NCBI GenBank assembly: GCA_029891345.1 | Contig: CM056993.1 | Span: 226,778,924-226,842,923 of the forward strand | DNA length: 64,000 nt | From: Dryococelus australis | Lineage: Eukaryota > Arthropoda > Insecta > Phasmatodea > Phasmatidae | Reading direction: 5' to 3' | Shown here: positions 25,230-36,766 of the stretch, in pieces | Layout of the letters: every line of letters starts with the position of its first letter | Numbering within the stretch: position 1 is the stretch's first letter | Notes under the pieces: model-generated | Seen by the model: the letters and a program-made list of their open reading frames with translations, nothing else | Told to the model about the DNA's origin: nothing | Databases searched by the model: none | Translations under genes and position numbers: made by a program

Positions 25230-26260
25230 AGTGTTCAATTTTTTTTTTAACATCGACCACCGAAGTATGCAGGCAACAAGCACTACTTAAAAGCCTTTTT
25301 AAAATGATTTTTCAATTTTGTTCCAAATATTTTTTAATACACTATTTTTTTTGTTAGATTTCTGAAATACAGTCATAATTTTTTTTATCATTTTTGAATT
25401 TTCACGTTTTCCTCTGAATTTTTGTAATTTTTCTCTCTTTTTTTGTTCAAATTTCTTTGAATCAAGGTCATAGAGTTAGGGTCCCGATTTTGAATTTTTT
25501 TAAATATTTTCTTAATATTTAAGGTTTAAAATTTCATTGAGTAAATGTTGAAGACACAGATATGCTAGTTTACATTAGTGGTCAAATTTCCTTGGAATTT
25601 GTATAATTTTTTTCACTTTTTTTTTTTTTTTTTCGAATTTTCTAGATTTTTGGGGTTCATGGTCACTAGTGCTCAAAGCCAATCCCATGGAAATCAAAGA
25701 TAACGGTCGTGGTCAATAATAAAATTTTTCCCCGAATTTTCTTACGACTATTAGTTATTTCTATCTATTTTTAGATTTCAAGGTCCTTTGATTTAAGGTC
25801 AAGATCACAAATGTCCAATAAGGCTGATAGATCCACGGGTCCTTAGGAGCCTCATTTTTAATGATCTTAAGTGGTTTTCAGCTGGTTTGAGGCGTCCAGT
25901 GATTTGTTATATTTTCAAAAGGAGTGAAATTATTGGTGTGGTGTTAATAGGGAAAAAAAGGAATTTTGAGAGTAAAAAGGAAATTTTGATAAAAATAAAC
26001 ACCACGTTCTTTTGCGAAAAACGACATATTTTGAGCGACAATGGGAAATTTTTGGCGTCATCGAAAATTGTTGACAGACCTTCCTATTCTCATCCTGCAG
26101 CCTTCTGTGTTAACCGAATCGGAATTTAATATCTACTCACTTTAAAATTGTGTTAAAACTGGCTATTATTATTTTTTAATTTTTAAACTCTTAGTTAAGT
26201 ATATTTTAGAAGAAATATTTAACAGTGTTTTTTTTTAACCAAAAATTATGGGCATTTCAT
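25230..26260. other. T-rich spacer with recurring GGTCA words
   Basis: T-rich low-complexity sequence in which AAGGTCA/TGGTCA-like words recur. One exact TCAAGGTCA at 25462-25470 fits the FTZ-F1/ERR-type nuclear-receptor half-site. ORF 25887-26129 lies in similar low-complexity sequence and shows no family match. No gene is accepted. Confidence 0.4.
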
Positions 26261-26379
26261 TCTCGATGTTTTAAAAATCGTATTTTTCAAAACAAAAGCC
26301 TTTACCAAGCAAGACTTTTATAATAATTACGCTGGTGGTGTGTAATACAAATGTAGTAATTACGTATACAAATATTTTG

Positions 26380-26391
26380 AATATATATATA

Positions 26392-26446
<55 letters not shown>
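26380..26446. repeat. (TA)n microsatellite
   Basis: TA runs interrupted once near 26398. They form the left flank of the Helitron-like element. Confidence 0.95.
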
Positions 26447-26448
<2 letters not shown>

Positions 26449-26449
<1 letters not shown>

Positions 26450-27154
26450 CTTCTGTGCGTGTGTATGTCACTGAACTCCTCCTAAACGGCTGGACCGATT
26501 CTGATGACTTTTTTGTGTATGTTCAAGTGGATTCGAGAATGGTTTAGATTCACAGTTCGGTCCACTACAAAATGGTTTCTTAATAAATTTTTTATTTATA
26601 AGTTATTGTTGATCTTGGAATGTTTTACATTGTATCCGGCAGACATCGCTGCTATCGTGGTGTCGAATATCCAAAAATATTTCATTTTACTTCCAGTTTG
26701 TCCCGATAGTGGCGCTGCGATCAGATTCAGGAGAATTTCGTAACTTTGTGTTGTTATTGTGTTAAAATTAATCGCGTGCTTATTGAAATATTACATTCAG
26801 ATGTAATTAGTGTGTGAAGGGTTTTGAAGTGTAGATAAAAACTATACATTGTGCAAATTCGGTGCGGTATTGAAGTGAGTATTTTACATAAATTCCTATA
26901 AAATTTACACTTGCGTTGATTAACAATCATCCTAACCTACAAATTTATTTGTGTAGTCAATTGATTTCATAACAAATTTTTAATATTGTTTTTATTTAAA
27001 ATTGTTACTTATCGGAAATATTAAATTTAAAAAAAGAAATAAAATTACACATTATTTATCTAAAATTTGGTACAATAAATCCTTTCAGTACTGTTACTTA
27101 ATTAAAATTTTAATTAAGATATGTGTACAGGACAACGTCTGTCGGGTCTGCTAG
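26449..27154 (+). mobile_element. Helitron-like non-autonomous element
   Basis: The left end reads AAT|TCTTCTGTGCGTGTG and continues with CTCCTAAACGGCTGGACCGA and TTGTGTATGTTCAAGTGGAT. The right end is GTCTGTCGGGTCTGCTAG|T. A 5' TC, a 3' CTAG and insertion between A and T fit Helitron termini, and this type of sequence is familiar as a dispersed insect repeat. It has no target-site duplication, as expected, and no ORF of its own. A short non-LTR tail is the alternative. Confidence 0.55.
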
Positions 27155-27212
27155 TATATATATATATATCTGTCGGGTCCGCTAGTATATATATATATAT
27201 ATATATATAATC
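27150..27212 (+). repeat. (TA)n tract with duplicated Helitron-like terminus
   Basis: TCTGTCGGGTC(T/C)GCTAG followed by a TA run occurs twice in tandem, ending at 27154 and 27185. The TA run either duplicated together with the terminus, or two elements ended at the same microsatellite. Confidence 0.7.
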
Positions 27213-28690
27213 GATTTTATTCACGTCCATTTCAGCCACGAATGTTTATGATTTTTTATATAATCAGTTATTAAAAATATTAATTTACATCAACTCCAAT
27301 ATTTATTTGCATATAACCATAGTAATAATGACACTGGACTCTAAAAGCCCTATTTAATGAAGGTTTTCCTGGAAAATGTGCTTTCTAAAGCATCTAAAAT
27401 GGAAATATGCTTAAATTTTAAGTGCACAAATATTATTTTTAATTAAATATTTTAGACATTTAAATAAATATATTTTCAGTGTTTCAATGTATATACATTC
27501 TTCTTTCATATGCAACTTAGATGGTACTTGTCTTCCAATATTAGTGTTTGTACTGAGTGGTGCATGTTTTACAGTCAGCTACAGTGCTGCATTAAATATC
27601 ACTCTCGATCCACATTCAAAACATCGAGTGGCGAAAGTGAATATGAAATCAAGTATTTTGAAAACTGCAACTAGACAGTAAAGGCCAACCGACAATTGAT
27701 TTAGTCCAGAATGTAGCACACGCACAGAAAGTAGAATGCAAGTCTTGGAATGGCGCTGCCTACAATCACGCGTAGCACACCAGCAGTAGTTTAGCACAGA
27801 ATCCACGCACATAAAGTTGATCAATTTCCTATAATTCCTGTGCGTGTGCGCTGTGCGTGGCCAATCAGAACGTCGATACCACCGTGTTCATGTGACGATC
27901 AAAATGGCTGCAAAAGTAATGAATTTTATTAGTACTGCGCGAGTTTGGCGCCACATAAACATTGGAATTTTTGATTGAAATCGTTATTGTACAAGTGATG
28001 TATGTTAAGATGAGCGGTATAACGTATTATATTTCTACAAATTAAGACACGAACAGCAATGTAAAAAGCTGTCGGCAATATTTATTTTTTTATTATTCCA
28101 ATGTGACCAACACACGCACGCGAAACTTACAGAGCATCGTTTCTTTCATTTTCACGTCTGTTTTGTTTCAACATCCGTCTGTTCTGTGTGTGTGCTAGTT
28201 TAATTGTAGGCTTTCAGATTCGAGCTGTGCGTATGTTATGTGCTATAGCACGTGATGTGTGTGTGCTAAATCATTGTAACACCGCCTTAACTCTTTCCGT
28301 GTTACTCAGGTGTCCCTGCCTATGAAACGCCGAACTTGAGTTACTGGCTGTGGAAACAGCCTGTGTCGTTATCGCGTCAAGCCCCATGCTCTAAACAAAC
28401 TATATACAGATAACTCAAGACGCGCTTTAACACTCCTTCCCCTCTTCGGCAAAGCTCTACCCCCTCTTTACTTCCCCCCCCCCCTTTATGTGTTACTTGT
28501 CAGTGGTTGGCTGGTCGCGTGACTCTTAGTGCGACCTTGAGAGCTGTCTAGTGCCACACGTTGCACAAGCATTAGTTAGTTTGCTGGGAGTGTGGAAGAA
28601 ACACGACGTGCACGGCTCATCTTTCTTCCCATCAACACTGAACAACGCCATGCCACAAGGTACTTCACCACTCTCTAGCGCTTCAGTCCT
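27212..28690. other. Spacer without recognised gene
   Basis: Mixed AT-rich sequence. Around 27.7-28.3 kb it is richer in CG and GTGCGTG words, and 28.25-28.65 kb is GC-balanced. An ORF at 28551-28844 overlaps the MITE start and is not accepted. No promoter with matching ORF is seen. Confidence 0.4.
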
Positions 28691-28695
28691 ATATG

Positions 28696-29110
28696 TAAAG
28701 ACTGTTCACGGTATAATGAGCACTTTTAAAAGTCCATCTTATGATCTACTTGTATGCACGTTGTGTATTATTCCGCCTTTCGTAAAATTAACATTGCCAT
28801 GGACCTCATCACTTCATTCATACGTTAGTAAAATAAAACTGTGAAATTATTAGGAAAGTCAATATTTTATAAATCTGCTGATTTCTACATTTCGGCGCAT
28901 TAAAAGAAACATAAAGCGAAATAAATGAAATGAGTTATCACAAATGGTTACCTTACACTTGTTTACTTTTTTCACTTTTTCCCTTCACCGTTACGAACTT
29001 CACTGGGCGAATGCCACTCAGTGCGTCCGTTAAAATATATGCTGGCAGGGGGAGTAACTTTTTTCTGATGTTGATTTTAAAAGTTATCGCTTTATCGTGA
29101 ACAGCCTTTA
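28696..29110. mobile_element. MITE with ~35-bp terminal inverted repeats
   Basis: The left end TAAAGACTGTTCACGGTATA (28696 onward) is mirrored by the right end, whose reverse complement from 29110 reads TAAAGGCTGTTCACGATAAA. The two arms also share the following ACTTTTAAAA. The 415-bp length and lack of ORF fit a non-autonomous DNA transposon. Its interior is homologous to 43.99-44.33 kb. Target duplication is unclear, so I do not assign a superfamily. Confidence 0.65.
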
Positions 29111-29155
29111 TGTAGAAATGATGTGTATTGGTCTACCTTGGTTGATCTGAGTTCA

Positions 29156-29399
29156 GAGGTTTGGGCGGCTCCTAGCATCGAGGTCTTGAGAGCCGATGAG
29201 AGTGATTGAGGTAAGTATGGAGCAGCGCCGGAATGAAAATGCGGGGAAAACGGGAGATCCCCGAGAAAACCCGCCGACCAGCGCCATCTTCCGGCACGAT
29301 TCCCACTTGCGAAAATCAGGGAGTGGTTCGGCGGGGGATTGAACCCAGCTCACCGTAGTGGGAGGCGAGCAGACTAACCGCTCAGCCACCGCAGCGCCT
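29156..29399 (-). mobile_element. tRNA-derived SINE, copy 1
   Basis: Read on the minus strand, the head has an A-box-like GGTGGCTGAGCGGTTAGTC and a B box GGGTTCAATCC. A ~170-bp body follows with GGAATCGTGCCGGAAGATGG, GCGGGTTTTCTCGGGGAT and TCATTCCGGCGCTG, ending in CTCAAGACCTCGATGCTAGG. It is the same family as 30914-31168 in the opposite orientation. A target duplication is not clear for this copy. Confidence 0.82.
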
Positions 29400-30440
29400 C
29401 AGTTCTCTTGGTATTTGTTATTACATTATATGATGCGATACAGTCGTGCGCTACAGAAACCATACTATACCATGTATCTCACGTGACTTCAAGAAAAACT
29501 GCATGGAATTTTCAGTTTTACTGAATATATACCGGGTAAAAGAAATGTCAAATTGTAACACAAAAGCTGTGTAGAGAAGTGAACACAGATGAAAATATAG
29601 TGATCATTTCTTATTATAGCCAACCATTTGGTCTCAGTGGGCCGCTGTTTTGGGGCACCACACCAGCTAAACAACAGTGCTGTGATGAAGACAGTAAATT
29701 ATGCAGTGTAAAGTTCCACATGTAACACGTCACGTAAAAGCAGTACACATTTAATACGCACGTCTCTACACAACATGCATAAGATCATAACTAGCCTCCC
29801 ATAACACAACGGGATAAAGTTACACTACATGTTCAAAGTGTCCACTGTCCATTCGCTGGCATAGGGACCCCAACCACACCACATAATATTACCTTGCACA
29901 TTTACTCAGCATCTCTTCAGCAACTGTAGCAATTGCATCATCAAGTTTTGCCATCATATCTGCCATGTCATTTACTAGATTAATTGCGCTGATGTGACCA
30001 AACGGTTGGCCATAATACGAAATGACTCGTATATTTTATCAGTTTTCATGCCTGTAAGCATCGCCGGAGTTATAAACGTCTGTTTTTTTACACGTTGTAT
30101 ACGTAATCACAGTCGAAGTAGTGTAGTGATACTACGTGAATAGATATGTTATGGCGGAAAACAAAGATTAAATGTAAACCCACCCAAAAAATAATTAATA
30201 TACCACAGACGCTCGTACATGTTCCTATCGCCATTAATTAATTTTCTTCCGTCTACCTCGACTATGTAAAGCAATTTTTTTGCGGTTGCATTCCAATTTA
30301 ACAAAATCTAAATGTTTGTAAACATGACATGCATTAAAATAATCTTTCTTCGACTTGGTGTTGTAAAAACACACGCTGCAGTTCTGTTAGTTCCTTGTAT
30401 AGCCTGAAGTTTTGTCAGCTAGTAGAAACGCAGTAGATAA
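29400..30440. other. Spacer without recognised gene
   Basis: No ORF with recognisable motifs. Nothing repeated within the window was found here. Confidence 0.4.
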
Positions 30441-30448
30441 AGTTAAAC

Positions 30449-30510
30449 AAGTTTGTATATCGAGAATGAGTGGATCACTAGTTTGTATATCGAGAATGAG
30501 TGGATCACTG
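30449..30510 (+). repeat. Perfect ~30-bp tandem duplication
   Basis: GTTTGTATATCGAGAATGAG plus TGGATCACT occurs at 30449 and again at 30481 without mismatch, so the duplication is recent. Confidence 0.95.
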
Positions 30511-30903
30511 GTTTTTGCGCTTTAGCCGGTGCAGAAAACAAACCAAGTGACACGACTAGTCGCATAGCAACCGAACTGAAAATATCTTCTGCTTGTTAAG
30601 CCGGTGTTGATTCATTTATGAATACAAATAAATTTTTGTGGTGCACTGATATGAAACAACAGATGAAAGCTAATTAGACAAAGCAAATTTTTAAAATATG
30701 TAAGTTTTCTTTTGGTATAACATATGTCTTGCCAACTTTCGAAGCAATACTTTGAAAATGCATAATAATATGGAACTAGTCCCTTTGAAAATCAGCTTCA
30801 AGACCTAGGCTCTGATTTTGTTGTTCGTATGGCATGATGTTTATTGCACAACAGGTTTAAGAAAGTCTCCATGAAATATTTTCATAATATTATGCACAAC
30901 CCA

Positions 30904-31178
30904 ATGAGGTTATAGAGGCACGGTCTCTGAGCGGTTAGCCTGCTTGCCTCTCACCAAGGCGAACCGGGTTCAATCCTCGGCCGGGCCACTCCTGCAAGTG
31001 GGAATCGTGACGGACGATGCCGCTGGTCGGCGGGTTTTCTCGGGAATCCTCCGTTTCCCCCGTCCTTTCATTCCGGCGCTTTTCCGTACTCACTTCAATC
31101 ACCCACATCGGCTCTCAAGACCTCGCTGTTAAGAGCCTCCCAAATATCTTCACTCACTCACTCACTCGATGAGGTTAT
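30904..31178 (+). mobile_element. tRNA-derived SINE, copy 2, with 10-bp target duplication
   Basis: The SINE body is 30914-31168 (255 bp), flanked on both sides by ATGAGGTTAT (30904-30913 and 31169-31178). The head carries an A-box-like CTCTGAGCGGTTAGCC and a B box GGGTTCAATCC. The body matches copy 1 block by block. The 3' tail is (CACT)n. A perfect target duplication plus tail is the hallmark of LINE-driven retroposition. The mismatch with copy 1 is modest, so the family is not ancient. Confidence 0.93.
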
Positions 31179-31179
31179 G

Positions 31180-32140
31180 TTGACGTTCATGTTACGGTCT
31201 ATGGCAAAGTCTTTAATTTTTTTTTTTTTTTGTAATTCTTGTACATTTTTGCCTTGTTACAAATTTGTGGTGCGCACGCGGCATTACAGATAAAGACATA
31301 TATGCAGTCTAAATGTTTTCAGCAATATTGTTGCAATAATGTAATTTAAACTAAAATTACTTTCAAAATACGTTAAACGACGTAATTATTAATTGCCACA
31401 GTTTATGGTCCGGGGGGGGGGGGGTGACTATGCCAGTCTTCACGCGTCATCTGCGTTTTCGATTGTCTGTTGATTACAAACACCCACCCATATTTGATGT
31501 GACTAACAACATTTCAAAATGGTTCAGTCTTGCCGCATTCAGAATTGTTCTGCATCAGTGCCAAAGGTTATTGATCGTGTTCGGCTGCTAACTTCGTGTT
31601 CTATTCTTCTGTTTTGTTTCTATACTTAAGTACATTCAGAGACGTTGATTTAATTCCACTTCAGGGGAAGGCAGGATTTTTTTTTCAGTGTAGCTTCCTT
31701 AAGACGTAATCAGTTAACAAATGCCCAATATAACACTGAACGCAAGAATTATTGATAAAGGCCTATTTCAATTTGGTAAAAGAAGTTAAATATTTGTTTA
31801 ATATATTTAGCAATACATTTATGCCAGTTGCCGAATTCAAGAGTGCGTTTTCGTTCTATAATTTCGTTCGCAAGAAATTTAAAGTAAAAATTATAATCGT
31901 GCGTATTTATCTTTTTATCTTGCGAGCCGAATATCCTGACATGCTAGAAATAACTATAAACCCATTCGCTCTTTTCTGGTTCGGAGAATACTTTCGGATA
32001 TAGTGTAGAGTACCCGGCTCTCATCAGACAAAACATTAATAATTATAATTATTGTTACTATAGACTTTAAGCATCGATGTCAGTCTAATATGACTGCAGG
32101 CTTATCACAAAATTACACTGTATACAAGTGGAGGAGGAAT
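31180..32140. other. Spacer without recognised gene
   Basis: AT-rich sequence with a 12-14 base G run near 31411-31424. No gene or repeat is recognised. Confidence 0.4.
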
Positions 32141-32690
32141 ATTTGTAGGCAAACAATATTGTTACATGGACGCCTGAGGGGCGTACCTGAGTTCGTGAGT
32201 GCAGGGAGTCATAGTAAAACAATTAATGAACTACATTTTATTCAAAATGTATTCACACAACTATTATTAACCACATTCAGTCATTTATCTCCACTCTTGC
32301 TCTTTTATTTCTTTGTGAGCGCAATATTTAATGTCTCTTTCAACTCTAATTAACGTCCTTCGTATGTCTCTTTAGTTATCGTCAATTAAATCAAACTCAT
32401 AATCAAAACATGTTCAGTCCATCTGTTGTCATCATTTTTAACGTCTTTCAGTCACGCATTTAGTCCAACAGCCCAGCCTACCAGCCACACACTTTACTGC
32501 CTAATACTCGCAGTAGTAGATTTCCCTTCCGCTAATCACTTCACTCGTGGCTCGTCTTCTATCGCTTGGAACTCAACCACTCATTCACTCATCAACAACT
32601 CCTGGCCCGTCTCACAATTTACTAGCTGCTGGCCTTGATCTGGAAGGTTTGACACGACCCACGTCATGCGGACAGAATCTAGGGCAGTTA
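32140..32690 (+). repeat. Dispersed repeat, copy 1 (possible solo LTR)
   Basis: Shares with 37410-37960, in the same order, ACAATATTGTTACATGGACG/ATAATATTGTTACCAGATGC, GGGGCGTACCTGAGTTCGTG/GGGGCATATTCGTGTTCCTG, GCAATATTTAATGTCTC/GCTATATTTAATGTGAT, and a GC-richer right part. The TGTTAC start and ~500-bp size fit a solo LTR, but no internal region is seen, so another repeat class is possible. Confidence 0.45.
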
Positions 32691-32699
32691 ACTACTAGA

Positions 32700-34030
32700 A
32701 AATTCCTCATATAAATGCAGAAACATAATACAACCGGGGTGAGCAACGCTCGCCACAAAAAGGATTATTATAATTTAAAATACGTTTTGTTTCTGCCGCC
32801 CATGTTTGCCCCATATATAGTTCATGTAATACCAAGTTAAAATTTTCCTGCCGCTTACCCCCTCCATCCATGCACCTGAGTGGTCAATGCATTCCCCAAG
32901 CCACATTACCTGGCCCAGGCCATCCACAGTGTTTGTATATGTTCGTCTACTTCCTCATTCCGGCAGTCCAACAGCAATTATTACAAATTATATCCTCTAC
33001 GCATCTTCACAGAAATCAAAACTGATGGAACGCCATAGCCTCAATATCAAGTATCAATATCTCGATATATATATATATATTTATTTATTTATTTAAATTT
33101 GTAATATAATAACCTACCAACGTCGAGTCATTTTTTTACGAAATCAAAAAATTACTGTATGATCTTACAAAATTGTAATAATTTTGTAATCAAAACGGTT
33201 TATAACTTTTCGCTCAGCGTTATTAGTGGACTGTGGAGATAATTACGAAAACCCTTGTGTTAACTGTCGCAAAACCAACGCGATGAACGATGAACGATGA
33301 AGGCTCTTAAGGCAAATATTAAGCACCGAAACAAGATAACCACTGTTAAAACATTTTATCATTCCTGTAAGACAATACTTGGAACCTGTTATTGAAAAAA
33401 AAGTCATAAATATTTTGTGAAAGCGCTGGAAACTTTCACTTGGTTGTAAGGCAATAATTAGCAATGTGATAATCACAATTTTATGTACATTATTTAGTTA
33501 GTTAATACTGTGGTATATTTTATGGGCTGTAAACGGTTGTCAGAAACTGTTTGAGAATGATAACTGGGAGAAATTTCAGCTCTTTGCAAAATTAATAACT
33601 TCAGCAATAATTAGACGTTGCAATCAGGAATTGTATAACCAGTAAACATTGTGAATACATATGAGCAGTAAACTTTGTGTACGCAATCTAATTTTAATAA
33701 CTAATTGAAACACAACCTTTGCTTTACAATATATTTAAAGCATAGCAGTTTGTGCTGTCGGTACCATCTACGTAGGCCTACATTATTTCGGAAAATGTAT
33801 ATAACGTCTTGTACATTGCAAGTTATAATTCTGTTTTGTAATGGCTTACTCTGCGCGAACGCACTTTGGCCTAGCTTCAACGACAAAATCCTCGCGGGAT
33901 ATTGATCAACTCTATTACCAGATTATATGTTCTGCAATATCTGAAGTTTCACGAAAATCAGATAGCAGTCATTTAATCCTGTTACGCATAGTTTTTATGC
34001 AAATTATATAAAAATTTCCTGTATTACAAT
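32700..34030. other. Spacer without recognised gene
   Basis: A short TA run sits at about 33065-33080. No supported ORF. Confidence 0.4.
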
Positions 34031-34199
34031 TTCTTAATTCGGAAGAGTTGTATAATAAATCATGCTTACGTAATGCACTCTTAAAAAACCAAATTTATAT
34101 TGAATAATTAAAATAGTTCCCAAAATATAACATAAAAGATTTATTTTAAATGTTTTATTATCTTCCAAATTGGAGGAGACGAATAACTTTATCGAGCGC

Positions 34200-34440
34200 T
34201 CATTTCTAAGCTCACACACAGCATGCACTTTCAAGGTACCAAATTTGGTTTGAATCGGTGATATGTTTCCCGAGATATAATGTAGAAGCTTAATTTTTCA
34301 ATTTACACTATATTCCAAAATGGTTGGCTATTAAGTATTCAGCTATCTAATTTGAACGCTTATATCATGCTCTGTCAGTGTACTAAATTAGGTTGAAATC
34401 GGTCAAATAGTTCTCGCCATTTTGAAATATGTAACCAGCA
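34200..34440. repeat. Two recurrences of an AAATCGGT repeat word
   Basis: CCAAATTTGGTTTGAATCGG (about 34240) followed by TTTCCCGAGATAT, and CTAAATTAGGTTGAAATCGG (about 34384) followed by GTTCTCGCC, are two diverged copies about 144 bp apart. These words are common in dispersed arthropod elements. The element itself cannot be delimited. Confidence 0.4.
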
Positions 34441-35207
34441 TGTGATCTAAAACTGTATAAGTTTGTTGGCCTTGCTAAATATTATGTGTGGACTTAGTTC
34501 GGTTACATTCGGTTACCGGTTTAAAAGTTATAACGGAGGGACACACATTCCAGTCAGACAATCGGGTGATTGCGTAAGCCTACCTTTCCTTCGAGAAGGA
34601 GAGTAAACATACGATTTCCGTAAGGTTAATAATATTAAAATGAGAACTACGGTATCAAAACTTCATATTAATGTATTTCTTTCATATACCTACGTAAATC
34701 CCGATTTTCATTTTTTTTCTGAAAAATTAATCATTGGAATGATAACCAAAAATATACAGATAATACTACATTGTTTTCCAATTTACCTTTTTCATTGGTT
34801 TAACCACATTAAAGTGTGACCAACTAAAGAGAAACCTGATACTATTGCCTTTTTTCATATAAGCATATATCGAATTTCTATTTCTTTTTCCTGAAAAGTA
34901 ATCATTTGTAGTTGCACAAATCATACCTAGTGGTATCCTAGATATGTTTACAAAATAGATTATGTAACTCATGTACAGGAGTAGCCCCACATATTAATTC
35001 AATAAAAATTTCCGTTTCTGTGGGGCTATCCATTTTAAATAACTATGTCAGCAAAATTCACAATAATAAAAATTATGTATGCATATATTCGACTTTGAAA
35101 TTGTAATTCTCACTTTAATTAGGTTACCGGTACGGATATCGTATGTGCTTACTGTGTGTATGTATGTATTTATGTATGTATGTAGGATTACATGTATATA
35201 TCAGACT

Positions 35208-35400
35208 AGCGATCCGGCCCGGCTTCGTCCGGGTACAATTGAGTTTTTCCTGCCAACCGCGGCGCGCAGGGCCGTGTGCTCGTCTTGTACAGCTTTCTCT
35301 CTTGCAATACTCTTACCTAGGCATCGCCCCATCCTGCGTCTACTACCTCTGCCATGTGTAGGTTCGTGCGCGCATATCTTGATATAAGAAATTACTCTTT
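35208..35400 (-). mobile_element. Possible terminus of a Helitron-like or RTE-like element
   Basis: Next to a TATG/TA tract, ACTAGCGATCCGGCCCGG is the reverse complement of a CCGGGCCGGATCGCTAGT end, like the CGGGTC(T/C)GCTAGT terminus at 27.15 kb. The element body would extend rightward. Its other end is not found. Confidence 0.4.
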
Positions 35401-36325
35401 TACAAAACTTTTCATATTTTTTAAATTTTGGCGAAAATTTTATGATATAAAGGACATTTCTAATCTTCATAAAACAACTTTAATCATGAATTAATTTATT
35501 TTGATAAATATTAAGTCCTTTATGGTTAGAAAAGACAGCGAATTTTACGTTGGTTTTTATTTCGTAATTTAAATTGTAAGTACGCTTATTACTACTTAGA
35601 CACACACGCTCCGGGGATTTCCTTTTATACTATGTATTGATACATCATTCCAATTATTCATTTTAAGTAGTAGGATAATGTATTAGTTGGGGCAAAGGCT
35701 GAGGGCTCGAGGATCCAACATGGCGGTAGCACCGCCATGTTGTCGCGTCCGCCACCTTGTCGGCCAGGACGCCATATCCGCCATCTTGGTAGCCAGTATT
35801 CATTTTTACTGCTATATAATTCCTCCTGGATTATTCCTGCTTGATCATATTACCTTGATTTTTCATGCTTTATCATTCTGTCTTGTTTTTTTTTTCATTT
35901 TCTATCATTCTGTGGGTTTTCTACGAGTGTTCTCATTTTTTTCACTTTTGCATTCTTTCTTTCACTTCTCTCTTTTTCTCTCCTTTCTCTCTTTCTCCCT
36001 CTTTCTTTCCTTTCTCGCTTTCTCTCTTGTCTCCTTCGCCCCCATCCTCTATGTAGTTCGGTGGCTCTAGTGTGTCTGCCACCAGGGGGTGCTGGTCAGT
36101 GCCCACCGCCATCTTTGGTTCCTTCGTCGCCCGCCAAGGGTGCTCGTGTGTCCAACATCCTGTTTGCAGCATAGTTCGTTCGTTCATCGCCTGACAGGGA
36201 GCACTTGTGCGTCCGCCGCCGCCATGGTGTTTCCCTCATTACCTGCTAGCAGGCGCTGGTGTGCACGTCCATCCTCTTTTTTCAGTAGTTATTAATTTTT
36301 CTTAGCTGAAAAAATTCGTACTTTG

Positions 36326-36402
36326 GAAGGGAGCGGGATCGAACCGCTGGACCTGGTGGTCGTCAACCCAAAGACTTAGACCACTTGGTTATCGGGGCAT
36401 GC
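36326..36402 (-). other. tRNA-like segment in left foldback arm
   Basis: Minus-strand GCATGCCCCGATAACCAAGT, then a perfect 5-bp T-stem with loop, AGCGG-TTCGATC-CCGCT. A box (TAACCAAGTGG) and B box (GGTTCGATCCC) are intact, so RNA polymerase III transcription is possible. The anticodon arm is imperfect. Confidence 0.6.
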
Positions 36403-36680
36403 ACCCAATTTGGCTGAATCGGTCGGAGTTTCTCTCAAATTCCTATCATTCCCGGCGGCCATATTGGCAGCCAGTACCAAAAAGTGCCTTTGCGCAATCC
36501 GGCTGGCAGTTTGCCGGATTTGCAAATGCAACCCGAGGAGCCTAATTAACATATTACCTGGCTGCAAGCTTCTGGAGCAAGAATTTATCTTTTCTGCCTT
36601 TTTTCCGTCCAAAAATTGTCAAAACTTTCCCCTGCATGCACACATGAACCTATCACTTATTTTAAACAACTTATTTGGAT

Positions 36681-36766
36681 GCATGCCTCGATAGCCGAGT
36701 GGTGTCAGGCTTTGGGCTAACGACCACAAGGTCTGGTGGTTCGATCCTGTTCCCTTCCAAAGTAGG
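36681..36766 (+). other. tRNA-like segment in right foldback arm
   Basis: GCATGCCTCGATAGCCGAGT with B box GGTTCGATCC. It is the inverted counterpart of 36326-36402 and slightly more diverged in the T-stem. Confidence 0.6.

Noticed and set aside
35687-36070. Phe/Ser/Leu-rich ORF that could be taken as a membrane protein
   Set aside because: It is the translation of the polypyrimidine tract of the foldback arm.
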